From positions 171,815-235,814 of the forward strand of contig NZ_HG003687.1 in NCBI RefSeq assembly GCF_000312365.2: 64,000 nucleotides of DNA. Reading direction: 5' to 3'. The translations under genes and the position numbers were made by a program. The stretch comes from Anaerococcus provencensis. GTDB taxonomy: Bacteria; Bacillota; Clostridia; Tissierellales; Peptoniphilaceae. Below are positions 19,001 to 26,513 of this stretch, in pieces. Below the pieces are notes generated by a model, which searched no databases, was not told the DNA's origin, and saw only the letters and a program-made list of their open reading frames with translations. The first letter of the stretch is position 1. Each line of letters begins with the position of its first letter.

Positions 19001-20861
19001 AGATCCTGTAACTAGCGATATATACTTGTACCCTGTTTGGCTAGCACCAGTAGGCAACGAGCTTCGACCATTATCGCAAATATATAAAGTGAAATATAGG
19101 GCTCCAGATTCTAGTGGAAAAGAGGCTATATACCTTGACCCCAAAGATTATGTAAACAATGCTGAAGCAGTAGTAATCGAACCATATATTGATAATAAAT
19201 ACCAATTTCCAGACGGCAAAGGATTGAGCTTTCCAAAAGATCAGCTATTCCAAGGCTGGATAATAGACCAAGAATCAGAATTTACGACAGTAAAAGAAAA
19301 AGAGATTCTCAAAAAAGTTTATAAGCCTGTAGATACTATAAATGTAGTGGGCAACATAATGTTTAAGCCTGTGTTTGCCAAATACGATATAACAAAACTT
19401 ACCCTAAAAGAGATTGCACCAGATGGGACTTATCTAGCAGATGTTGTAATAAGTAATAGAGAGGACAATGAAGACCTAAGGGTCAACGATACAATCACTC
19501 TCCCACAAGCCAAAGCAACAAATACTAAGGGTTATAAGTTTCTAGGTTGGTCAACCACCAAAGATGGTAAGAATGGTAAAATTTTTGTTCCTGGGCAAAA
19601 AGTATTGCTAACAAATGAAAACTTGCCAAATACCTTGTACGGGATCTGGCAAGCCAATAGGACTATTAAAATTTATGACAAGAAAGCTGATTCTAGCTAC
19701 GAATTGATAAAAGAAGTGACACTTGACCAAGGTGGGACCTACCAACTCCCAGTCTTAGCTGATAGAGATGGCTATAAGTTCTTGGGATTTGCCAGTAAGA
19801 AAGATGCAATCTTTCCAGACTATAAAAAAGGAGAAATCCTAAAAGCAGACAAACCACTTCCAGAAGAGCTATTTGCAGTATATCAAAAGAGTAAAAAAAT
19901 AACTTTTCATAATACAAATAAAGACTATAATAGTACTTCAGCCAGGGCAGATGATGTCACAATCAAAGTAACCTATCAATTAAATGGTGAAAGAGTCAGC
20001 TATGATGAAAAGGAATTAAAAATCAAGCACGATCAAAGTGTGACTATCGACCTACCAATAGAAGCGAGCGATGTAGAATACCAAGTGATTCCCAATGACT
20101 ACTTCAAACTTGTCTCCGTGACACCAGAAATACTAGGAGGTAGGTTTGGAGATCATTATAATGATGGCAAGGACAATATTACTGTAGAGATAGAGATTTC
20201 TCGTAAGAGATTGACTTACGATTCAAATATTGAAAGCATATATTTTAATGGGATAAAATATGAAAATGGTGGAACAATTATTTCTCCTTTTTTTACAAAA
20301 ACCCTAGACAAAGATGCCTTAAACCATCACCATACTGATAGTTTTTATATTGAAGATAAAGTGCCAAAGGGATTTAAATTCATGGGCTGGTCAAGTACCC
20401 CAGATGGCGAGAATATGGTGGCGTATACAGACGAAACTTTGCTTCAAGATATAAAAGAAGAAAGATTATACGCTATATGGTCCAGACCGAAAAAGTTTGA
20501 ATTTGTCATAGATAATCCTAGTGGTGACCCGAACATCAACTACACAGTCAAGCTTAATAATTATTATGAGGCAGAAAAAAATTACGATAGTGAAGCTACA
20601 CTAGAAACGCCAACAGCAAGTAGTGTGACAGGTATTGTTCTAAACGCTCCTGGATATAGATATGAGATTATTGAGCCAGAGGGTCACGAAAAAGATGGCA
20701 TATTTGACACATATACTTATATAATTAAAGTAAATACAGTTGTACCTACTGGTATCATAGACAACATTGGACCTATGGCCCTAATATTAGTACTTGCTAT
20801 CTTGGGATTAGCTCTTAGACAATATAAGAAATATCTGCTTAGAGGAGGTTTTGATGAATGA
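16035..20861 (+). CDS. Giant InlB/Flg_new-repeat surface adhesin with VPTGI sortase signal
   Basis: 1608 aa. A TTG start is supported by AGGAGG at 16021-16026 with an 8-base gap; an ATG at 16031 runs into a stop after three codons. Signal peptide about 1-27 (ISAFMALSMMFSSTITPLKA). The central part contains many InlB B / Listeria-Bacteroides repeats with the signature G.KF.GW......G..FDF.....D..LYAVW (examples: KFDGWYYYENKSYGEKFDF, NFKYWSESPNG, FLGWSTTKDGKNG, FMGWSSTPDGEN). The C terminus has VPTGI at residue 1570, a TM segment and a basic tail. VPTG-type signals fit the class B sortase of this locus. It is the likely tip adhesin of pilus locus 2, in the place of Cpa/PitB in streptococcal islands (inference). 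Confidence 0.85.
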   Translation: MINKVISAFMALSMMFSSTITPLKASSPVDSNVETIMSLDYKDQSEENNESSLVESDSKPEMANTSEDVIEDSSEEEIIYSQQSLRADIYTDSSFSKLSGVDYSIKIKGNFPEAACIKAYIKANKEKSSETEDVISFAFEIFDKDGNIIKEDQPQTFEIEIKSDEISPDDEYFLYENDRYKTINDFNLQAGSITFFSKAKRFILGKNKLQEPDNKDSKLADDLAEELIYQDLYAGIYKNKSYRALADDNTKIRLTGKLPANARVRAYPVQIQIQGQEVLAAYDIGIFDKDGNEYKVSPDNNIKVEITNTAIKKAKKVEVYHKEDEYAPEEKLRDKTKTDDTVSFKADTFSIYAVTEPEGKSTTFIFLNANKDNQDEVYDLQKIRNGEKLTEPDLPISSTKGKFDGWYYYENKSYGEKFDFTKPVVVNDKSPGTIYLKSKYTDTLFLNFIDRKKYKAEDGSDGFVDEIITTREVTEGNKISADDIPVISSESETVFSHWSTNPNGGVPFDFNTVITEDFIKQNKASKSYAELKLYAVYKKALTVTFDSQGGTYVNKQIVYSGDKIIFSDLTNPVRPGYNFKYWSESPNGPQFNTSKIISKDTKLYAVYSPQVVKYTINHWLENADDDGYSLNQSETKTANAGTLTNKDSSTYKLSSSIQKREGMVYDHADSQKVIRGDGGTEINLYYKRQRFKYKIFTGLWPIIHYIVNEDVKWGADTTPYYNRAKQILGDGVSFKEDSVLGQMVTYPVRMPKQEYVLRAWNDGKNEWNVRIIDLETNDLIRLDQQTSHLDSESQGYTGGELIPGYTFKYVESSGNKFARPKKVHPNGGTSELPEVWVYYIRNRHTLTFSSNGSGNDITISNVPYDYNLEKYVPDNYIIGQTKNSDGKIFAGWYDNSSGSGNPIDFTKKTMPDNDLKVYAKWDLPKYKVIAYKQRNNPAAGTTEQIIKEGDTVDRSKLSADKPPIAIETPGSVLKWYAFIDGALTEYNFSDPVTSDIYLYPVWLAPVGNELRPLSQIYKVKYRAPDSSGKEAIYLDPKDYVNNAEAVVIEPYIDNKYQFPDGKGLSFPKDQLFQGWIIDQESEFTTVKEKEILKKVYKPVDTINVVGNIMFKPVFAKYDITKLTLKEIAPDGTYLADVVISNREDNEDLRVNDTITLPQAKATNTKGYKFLGWSTTKDGKNGKIFVPGQKVLLTNENLPNTLYGIWQANRTIKIYDKKADSSYELIKEVTLDQGGTYQLPVLADRDGYKFLGFASKKDAIFPDYKKGEILKADKPLPEELFAVYQKSKKITFHNTNKDYNSTSARADDVTIKVTYQLNGERVSYDEKELKIKHDQSVTIDLPIEASDVEYQVIPNDYFKLVSVTPEILGGRFGDHYNDGKDNITVEIEISRKRLTYDSNIESIYFNGIKYENGGTIISPFFTKTLDKDALNHHHTDSFYIEDKVPKGFKFMGWSSTPDGENMVAYTDETLLQDIKEERLYAIWSRPKKFEFVIDNPSGDPNINYTVKLNNYYEAEKNYDSEATLETPTASSVTGIVLNAPGYRYEIIEPEGHEKDGIFDTYTYIIKVNTVVPTGIIDNIGPMALILVLAILGLALRQYKKYLLRGGFDE

Positions 20862-21066
20862 ACTAGAAAATGTTGAAGAATTTCTAAGAACAGTCAAATT
20901 TAAAAAGCAAGCCATAGGCGGGGTTTCTGAAAGTGACGCATTGGCAAAGCTACAACAAATCTCAGACCTCTACGCCCAAGCCTTCAAAATCCAAGAAGCC
21001 AAGTATCAGGCGATACTAGGAGAAAAGAATAGAGAATTAAGGCGATTAAGGGGAGAAGATGGATAA
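20854..21066 (+). CDS. Small coiled-coil protein in pilus locus 2
   Basis: 70 aa, charged and predicted helical (EFLRTVKFKKQAIGGVSESDALAKLQQISDLYAQAFKIQEAKYQAI). The VKFKK.. GGVSESD.L.KL.. segment faintly recalls the N-terminal DivIVA-type module, but the match is weak. No signal peptide, so cytoplasmic. ATG 20854 has AGGAGG at 20843-20848. It overlaps the adhesin's 3' end and the SipA-like gene's start, so it is translationally coupled to the pilus operon. It might organise the pilus machinery at the membrane; function unknown. Confidence 0.7.
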   Translation: MNELENVEEFLRTVKFKKQAIGGVSESDALAKLQQISDLYAQAFKIQEAKYQAILGEKNRELRRLRGEDG

Positions 21067-21658
21067 TAGAACACCCCATTCCCATAGCAAAGACATGCTA
21101 GAAAGTGTTGATTTTACCAATATTAATAAAATAATCAAAAAAAGAAGAAAAGATCTAGCAAATAAAAATGCTATAAAATCTTTTTTTAAGAAATTATTAA
21201 TGATTATAGTCGTTTTTTACTTCTTGTTCACTTTCATATTTGGATTTCAAGTCATCTACAATGATGATATGTTTCCAAAGATGGTTCCAAGTGACTTGTT
21301 GATCTACTACAGGCTAGATAGAGACTTCTATGTGGGTGATGTAGTAGTGGTAGCTAAGAATGATGCAAACTACACGCTAAGAATTGTGGCGGGTGGTGGA
21401 GATACGGTAGATATCTCCGAAGAAGGACAGCTGATAGTAAATAACTCATACCAAGCAGAAAGCAACATCTTCTATCCGACTGGGCAATATGACCAAACAG
21501 AAACTAAAGTCACATTCCCGATGAAATTAAAAGAAAATGAAGTTTTTGCCCTGGGAGATATGAGAAAAGGCGCCAAAGATTCCAGATACTTTGGTCCAGT
21601 AGAAAAAAATGAAATCAAAGGCAAGGTATTTACCTTGTTAAGAAGAAGCGGGTTTTAA
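21059..21658 (+). CDS. sipA: SipA-like signal peptidase homologue lacking the catalytic Ser/Lys dyad
   Basis: 199 aa. N-terminal cytoplasmic stretch, one TM segment (about 47-65, LLMIIVVFYFLFTFIFGFQV) and an extracytoplasmic peptidase S26 fold. In active type I signal peptidases the box after the TM reads S-M-x-P and a later box has K-R. Here they read DMFPK (Asp at about residue 70 instead of Ser) and YTLRIVAGGGD (Leu107 instead of Lys). The later GD box (FALGDMRKGAKDSRYFGPV) is kept. Streptococcal SipA/LepA, needed for FCT pilus assembly, is likewise reported to lack the canonical residues. The location between adhesin and backbone pilin supports a chaperone-like role in pilin polymerisation. 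The symbol is by analogy. Confidence 0.8.
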   Translation: MDNRTPHSHSKDMLESVDFTNINKIIKKRRKDLANKNAIKSFFKKLLMIIVVFYFLFTFIFGFQVIYNDDMFPKMVPSDLLIYYRLDRDFYVGDVVVVAKNDANYTLRIVAGGGDTVDISEEGQLIVNNSYQAESNIFYPTGQYDQTETKVTFPMKLKENEVFALGDMRKGAKDSRYFGPVEKNEIKGKVFTLLRRSGF

Positions 21659-21713
21659 GTGTCTGGCATTTTTCAGTAATTCGACTAGTAAGCCAGAACA
21701 ATTCGGCACCCAC

Positions 21714-21867
21714 TGTCATCCTTCTTGACCTATCCCAATTTAAATGTTATTAAATTGATGGAAGGTCAAACATCACGAAGTCCAAAAGCAGGCTACCCGC
21801 CACATATAGGGTGATTTGGCTAACGGAGCTGATGAGCAAGCGGAGCGCGTCGAAGGATCTCCTAAAG
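21714..21867 (+). repeat. Dispersed intergenic repeat, copy 7 inside the pilus operon
   Basis: TGTCATCCTTCTTGACC...ATGGAAGGTCAAACATCACG..GATTTGGCTAACGGAGC...AAGGATCTCC. Same long form as copies 2 and 3, but the right end (GATTCTTCG..ATGACA) is absent. It lies between sipA and the backbone pilin and would be transcribed as part of the pilin leader. Confidence 0.7.
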
Positions 21868-21911
21868 AAGGAATCACTTTCTATCAGGAAAATAATTATA
21901 AGGAGAAAAAC

Positions 21912-22943
21912 ATGAATCTAAACAAAATTTTTAAACAAGTAACAGGTATAGCTCTAGCAGCTACATTATTTACAGGCGGAATCAGTACAGCTTTTGCAGC
22001 TGCTACACCTGCAGTGCCAAGTGGATCAAATCAAGCTTTAACAGAAGCACCATCTATCACCAAAGAAGTAAGTGGTGGATATTTTGGTGGTGGTACATTT
22101 AATTACACTATCACACCAACAACTGCACCAGCTTATACAGGATACACACCTAGGACAAGTGATAGCCCACTTATAAGCCTAACTGACAGTGAAATCGAGA
22201 TTGCTGCTGGAGAAACTACAGGAACAGAAGCAATAACAGTAAACCAAGCTGCAGTAGATAAAGCTCAACCAGGTGTTTATAGATATCAAATCAAAGAAAA
22301 AGCATCTGGCATAGCTGGTATGACAGATGATACTAGAACATTTGATGTAGACGTATTTGTAACAAGCGACAATGGAACAGGTAGAAAAATTGCCTACTAT
22401 ATAGTTTCTGTAGCTGGTCAAAAAGCTGAACTTAAATTTACTAATACTCTTGCACTAAAAGATTTGACAGTATCAAAAGTAGTAACAGGTAACCAAGCTG
22501 ATTTATCAGATGAATTCAACTTTAGCTTTACAGTAACTCCAGCAAGTGGTACTACAAACACATCTGTTAGATATAACTATGATGGTAAAGATAACCAAGC
22601 GGTTAAAACAGGTGAGGCAGTAAATCTTGAGGGTGTTGGAAATGGTGATAAATTTGTCATTACAGGTTTAGCTGAAGGTGACTCTGTTACAATCACAGAA
22701 ACAGATACTCAAAATAGAGGCTATACTACAACATATAAAGTTGATAATGGAACAGCTCAAGATGGTACATCTGCATCAGTAACTGGAAAGAATTCTACAG
22801 TAGAATTTACAAACACAAGAACAGCAGAAATCCCAACAGGTCTTATAGAAAACATTGGGCCATTTGTAATAGCAATCTTAGCAGCAGGATTTATCTTATT
22901 TATCTACTTTAAGAACAACAAAAAAGAAGAGGAATTAGCATAA
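21912..22943 (+). CDS. FctA-like backbone pilin (IPTGL anchor)
   Basis: 343 aa from ATG 21912, supported by AAGGAG at 21899-21904 and by the signal peptide that follows (MNLNKIFKQVTGIALAATLFTGGISTAFA). An open frame continues upstream, but only through the dispersed repeat. Two beta-sandwich domains each show the Lys...Glu...Asn triad pattern for isopeptide bonds: SITKEVSGG / YRYQIKEK / LKFTNT and LTVSKVVTGN / VTITETD / VEFTNT. The anchor is IPTGL at residue 307, then a TM and an acidic tail. This matches FctA/Spy0128-type shaft pilins, polymerised by a class B pilus sortase, which is the next gene. Part of the SipA-backbone-sortase-FctB block. Confidence 0.88.
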   Translation: MNLNKIFKQVTGIALAATLFTGGISTAFAAATPAVPSGSNQALTEAPSITKEVSGGYFGGGTFNYTITPTTAPAYTGYTPRTSDSPLISLTDSEIEIAAGETTGTEAITVNQAAVDKAQPGVYRYQIKEKASGIAGMTDDTRTFDVDVFVTSDNGTGRKIAYYIVSVAGQKAELKFTNTLALKDLTVSKVVTGNQADLSDEFNFSFTVTPASGTTNTSVRYNYDGKDNQAVKTGEAVNLEGVGNGDKFVITGLAEGDSVTITETDTQNRGYTTTYKVDNGTAQDGTSASVTGKNSTVEFTNTRTAEIPTGLIENIGPFVIAILAAGFILFIYFKNNKKEEELA

Positions 22944-22969
22944 AATATATATTTTAAAGGAGCTGGCAT

Positions 22970-23725
22970 TTGCAGGTATTAGCAGATATATCGCGTATAG
23001 GCGAGAAAATCCTTGATCGCCTTGTCGCTATCATTTTAATATTGGTCATACTTTTCGCAGGCTACTCTCTTTGGAATTCCTATATGCTTTATCGTGGCGG
23101 CTTTGCTGGTGATGAACTTTTGAAATTTAAGCCTCAAATGACTGCAGATGGAGAAAACCCTACTTTGTGGGATTTGATGAAAATCAACGAAGATGTCATA
23201 GCTTGGGTCACTATAGATGACACAAAAATAGACCATCCAGTCCTCCAAGGAGAGGACAATATGGAATATGTCAACAAGGATGTCTACAAAAAGTTTGCCC
23301 TTTCTGGGTCAATATTTTTAGACTACCGCAACAAGAAAGATTTCACCAACCCATACTCACTCCTATATGGCCACCATATGGACCAGGGAGGGATGTTTGG
23401 TGATGTAGTTCTCTTTGAAAATAAAGATTATTTTGACAAGCATAGGACTGGCACACTTTATTTGCCAGATAAGACATATAAAATAGAAATATTTATGTGC
23501 TCTAAGGTTGATGCCTATGACCATCTTGTTTTTAATCCGGATTCTATAGCGACTATGGATCAAAGACAAGATCTCATAGACCATGCAAGGCAAACAAAAC
23601 TGCAAGAGCGAGACATAAATATTGGCGATGATAGGATTATAGCATTATCCACTTGTGAGAAGGCTACTACCAACGGTAGGACTGTGATACTTGGAGTTCT
23701 TCGACCTATAAATGGAGATAAGTGA
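22970..23725 (+). CDS. Class B sortase, pilus type
   Basis: 251 aa. N-terminal TM (about 17-37), then a sortase B fold: WVTIDDTKIDHPVLQGEDNMEYVNKD, SIFLDYRN, SLLYGHHM with the catalytic His at about 135, ALSTCEKA with the catalytic Cys at about 229, and NGRTVILGVL with Arg at about 237. Starts at TTG with AAAGGAG 7 bases upstream. Pilus class B sortases (Spy0129/SrtC1 in FCT loci) polymerise VPTG/QVPTG-type backbone pilins, which agrees with the IPTG and VPTG signals here. Overlaps the next gene at TGATG. Confidence 0.92.
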   Translation: MQVLADISRIGEKILDRLVAIILILVILFAGYSLWNSYMLYRGGFAGDELLKFKPQMTADGENPTLWDLMKINEDVIAWVTIDDTKIDHPVLQGEDNMEYVNKDVYKKFALSGSIFLDYRNKKDFTNPYSLLYGHHMDQGGMFGDVVLFENKDYFDKHRTGTLYLPDKTYKIEIFMCSKVDAYDHLVFNPDSIATMDQRQDLIDHARQTKLQERDINIGDDRIIALSTCEKATTNGRTVILGVLRPINGDK

Positions 23726-24468
23726 TGAAAATTTTTAGAAGAATAAGCAGAATATTAATATTGGCTATTATAGTCCTATTTCCATTTGTAGATTCAGATG
23801 CTTCCAGTGTCAGTGTTCCAATAAGTGTAGACTGGCATTATGGTGATGAAAAATGGGATCAGTCTCCTCATAGATCAGATGTCAAGCTAGAAGCTATTGG
23901 CAATGCACCAGCTGTAAAAGAAGATTTTTTTGGTAGTGGAGATTTATCTTTCAACTTAAAACGAGAATTTAAAAATCCTGGCAAGTATGAATACCTAGTC
24001 TACCAAACTAATGATGATATTATAGAAGAAAATAGAAGTGTTTTTTATGACAAAACGGTTTATAGGTTAATATTTTACGTTCAAAATTCTAGCAATGGTC
24101 TAATCGTATCAACCTATGCCTACAACAATGAAGATTATTCAGATAGTAATCTAGGCAAAAGCCCAGAGATTAAGTTTAAGAATAATGACCCGAATAAGGA
24201 TGGCGGATCAGCGGCAAAGCCAAATGAACCAAGCGAAACAGACCCTGGCAAAACTTCACAAAAAGATAATCCACAAGCTAAGCCTAAAAATACATTAGAC
24301 CCAGCAAAAGCTTCTGACCAAAAAGAAGTTTCGAAAAACAAAAATCCCAAAGCAAATGTACAAACAGGCATAGAAAGTGTGATGCCATGGCTGCTAGTGC
24401 TCGTAGCCGCCATAGTAGCTTATTGCCATACAAAAAATGATATATTCAACAACAAGGCTCGTAGTTAA
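23725..24468 (+). CDS. FctB-like minor (base) pilin with VQTGI anchor
   Basis: 247 aa. Signal peptide about 1-26 (RRISRILILAIIVLFPFVDSDA), a single beta domain (27-150: VDWHYGDEKWDQ ... YRLIFYVQNSSNGLIVSTYAYN), a Pro/Lys/Ser-rich spacer (about 155-205), then VQTGI at residue 212, a TM and a short basic tail. FctB-like proteins cap the base of FCT pili and are attached to the wall. The ATG overlaps the stop codon of the sortase (TGATG), with GGAG upstream. It is the last gene of pilus locus 2 and a terminator overlaps its stop codon. Confidence 0.82.
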   Translation: MKIFRRISRILILAIIVLFPFVDSDASSVSVPISVDWHYGDEKWDQSPHRSDVKLEAIGNAPAVKEDFFGSGDLSFNLKREFKNPGKYEYLVYQTNDDIIEENRSVFYDKTVYRLIFYVQNSSNGLIVSTYAYNNEDYSDSNLGKSPEIKFKNNDPNKDGGSAAKPNEPSETDPGKTSQKDNPQAKPKNTLDPAKASDQKEVSKNKNPKANVQTGIESVMPWLLVLVAAIVAYCHTKNDIFNNKARS

Positions 24469-24482
24469 TTACGAGTTTTTTC
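24458..24482 (+). terminator. Terminator of pilus locus 2
   Basis: Stem CTCGTA/TACGAG followed by TTTTTTCTTT; the loop contains the TAA stop codon of the FctB-like gene. A second weak hairpin (AAAGAG/CTCTTT, 24528-24546) follows before hisS. Confidence 0.75.
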
Positions 24483-24598
24483 TTTGGCAAACATTAGAAA
24501 TAATAATATTTACCTAGAAGTGAATCTAAAGAGATTTAGCCTCTTTTTTCCTTACTAATAAAATATGTTATAATAGTAAAAAAGCCTAGGAGATTTAC

Positions 24599-25897
24599 AT
24601 GGATATTATAAAACCATCAACTATTGCCGGTGTTATGGAATTACTTCCAGCCGACCAAGAAGTTTTTGACTACATAAAAAATACTATAGAAGAAACATTC
24701 AAAGATTACGGATTTGCATCAATTGACACCCCTGTCATAGAAAAAAACGAAATACTTTTTGCCAAGGGTGGCGGCGAGACAGAAAAGCAAATTTTTGAGA
24801 TAGCAAGCGAATCCAAGGATATGAGTCTACGTTTTGACCTCACAGTTCCCCTTGCTCGCTATGTGTCAGAACACTTTTCTGATCTAAACTTCCCATTCAA
24901 GAGATACCAAATTGCCAAGGTTTATAGAGGTGAGCGCAACCAAAAGGGTAGATACAAGGAGTTCTACCAAGCAGATATAGACATCATAGGCCACAACGAC
25001 CTATCTATATATAATGATGCTATCTTGCCTTTTGTAATGTACAAGGCCTTTGAAAAACTAGACTTGCCAGCTTTGACCTTCCATATTAACAACAGAAAAT
25101 TGCTAAATGGATTCTTCCAAAGTTTAGAAATAGATGACACTACAGAAGTGTTGAGGACTATAGACAAAAAGGATAAGATTGGCATAGAAAAAACTCAAAG
25201 TCTACTTAGTGAAATTGTTGTAGGAGAAAAGGCAGAAGATATACTAGCTTTTATCCAAAATCCAGCGGAGGGCCATGACCTTATAGCAAGGCTTAAAGAA
25301 TTCGACGGCAATGACCTATACAAAGATGGCCTTAGCGAGCTAGAGATAGTATACGACTATATGCTAGCCTTTGGCGTGCCAGAAGCAAATATCAAAATCG
25401 ACCTTGCCATAACCAGGGGTCTAGACTACTACACATCAACAGTCTATGAAACCTTTATCAATGGCTATGAATCCATTGGATCTGTTTGTTCTGGTGGTAG
25501 ATATGAGAATTTGGCCAACAATTTCTCCAAACAAAACTTACCAGGAGTAGGTATGTCAATTGGCCTAACCAGACTATTTTACCAACTTCAAGAGCTAGGC
25601 CTTGTTAGCCAAATGCATGGAGTAAGTACTGATGTCCTTGTTTTGCCAATGGATCCATCCCTACACATCTACGCCATAGAAGTCCTAAAGAAGGTCAAAT
25701 ACCAGGGCCTAAAGGCAGATATTTACCTAGAAGGCGGCAAATTTAAAAAGAAGATCAACTATGCTGATAAAATCGGCGCCAAATACGCCATCATAATAGG
25801 CGAAGAAGAAGCTAATAATAAAGAAGTGTCCATCAAGAATATGGAAAGTGGAGAACAGACCAAGCAAAAGATCGAAGATTTGCACATAGGCAATTGA
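24599..25897 (+). CDS. hisS: Histidyl-tRNA synthetase
   Basis: 432 aa, the usual length. Class II aminoacyl-tRNA synthetase charging tRNA-His with histidine in the cytoplasm. Motif 2 region RYQIAKVYRGERNQKGRYKEFYQADIDIIG, HisA motif ITRGLDYYTSTVYE and SGGRYENLA near the active site, followed by the alpha/beta anticodon-binding domain (from about residue 335, VLVLPMDPS...). ATG start with TAGGAG upstream; a TATAAT box at 24569-24574 probably drives it. It stands alone, not in the common hisS-aspS pair. Confidence 0.97.
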   Translation: MDIIKPSTIAGVMELLPADQEVFDYIKNTIEETFKDYGFASIDTPVIEKNEILFAKGGGETEKQIFEIASESKDMSLRFDLTVPLARYVSEHFSDLNFPFKRYQIAKVYRGERNQKGRYKEFYQADIDIIGHNDLSIYNDAILPFVMYKAFEKLDLPALTFHINNRKLLNGFFQSLEIDDTTEVLRTIDKKDKIGIEKTQSLLSEIVVGEKAEDILAFIQNPAEGHDLIARLKEFDGNDLYKDGLSELEIVYDYMLAFGVPEANIKIDLAITRGLDYYTSTVYETFINGYESIGSVCSGGRYENLANNFSKQNLPGVGMSIGLTRLFYQLQELGLVSQMHGVSTDVLVLPMDPSLHIYAIEVLKKVKYQGLKADIYLEGGKFKKKINYADKIGAKYAIIIGEEEANNKEVSIKNMESGEQTKQKIEDLHIGN

Positions 25898-25971
25898 TTT
25901 CATAGTAAAATACTGCTATACTATTAGTAGGTAAAACTAGCAATTAATAAGAAAAATTTACGGAGGTCATT

Positions 25972-26334
25972 ATGACAAAATTAACTGAAACAGTACAAAC
26001 TGGCGATTGGGCAAGTGAAAAACACGTGCCAGAAATCACAATCGAAAAATGTGAAGACGGCAAAATCAAAGTTACAGCAGCAGTTGGATCTGAAATCGAA
26101 CACCCAAACACACTAGAACACCACATTTCTTGGATCAAAGTATTCTTCCAAGCAGAAGATGGCAAATTCCCAATTGAAATTTCTTCATATGAATTTAACG
26201 CTCATGGAGAAGATGATGTACTATCAGTACCAAGCGCAACAGGCATCCTTAAGACAGACAAAAAAGGTACAGTTTACGCACTAAGCTACTGCAATATCCA
26301 CGGTTTATGGGAAAATGCAGCTGAATTAAACTAA
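25972..26334 (+). CDS. Superoxide reductase, neelaredoxin (class II) type
   Basis: 120 aa. Reduces superoxide to hydrogen peroxide at a mononuclear non-haem iron, protecting anaerobes. The complete five-ligand Fe(His)4(Cys) set is visible: H18 (SEKHVP), H44 (EHPN), H50 (LEHHI), C107 and H110 (SYCNIHG). E16/K17 of the conserved EKHVP motif assist catalysis. No N-terminal rubredoxin-like Fe site, hence class II. ATG with GGAGG upstream; monocistronic, ending in a strong terminator. Confidence 0.93.
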   Translation: MTKLTETVQTGDWASEKHVPEITIEKCEDGKIKVTAAVGSEIEHPNTLEHHISWIKVFFQAEDGKFPIEISSYEFNAHGEDDVLSVPSATGILKTDKKGTVYALSYCNIHGLWENAAELN

Positions 26335-26348
26335 ATATTATGCTAGAG

Positions 26349-26388
26349 AATCAGACACATAGGCTTATTTTGTGTCTGATTTTTTTTA
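26349..26388 (+). terminator. Terminator of superoxide reductase gene
   Basis: 11-bp stem AATCAGACACA/TGTGTCTGATT and an eight-T run. Confidence 0.93.
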
Positions 26389-26436
26389 GGGCAAAAACGG
26401 AGGTGGTAACTTTTAGTAAAATATATAAATAAAATT

Positions 26437-26465
26437 TTGACAAAGTGTAGATGGCGTTATATAAT
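26437..26465 (+). promoter_or_regulatory. Consensus promoter of the butyrate operon
   Basis: TTGACA, 17 bases, TATAAT: an exact sigma-A consensus, as expected for a highly expressed fermentation operon. The leader to the bcd ATG is about 42 nt. Confidence 0.88.
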
Positions 26466-26513
26466 ACAAATGAAGGTTAAAAAGATAACATAGTTTTAAT
26501 TAAAGGAGATAGT

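Noticed and set aside
21816..21911. Longer N terminus of the FctA-like pilin
   Set aside because: The extension is translated repeat DNA; a signal peptide and AAGGAG support the ATG at 21912.
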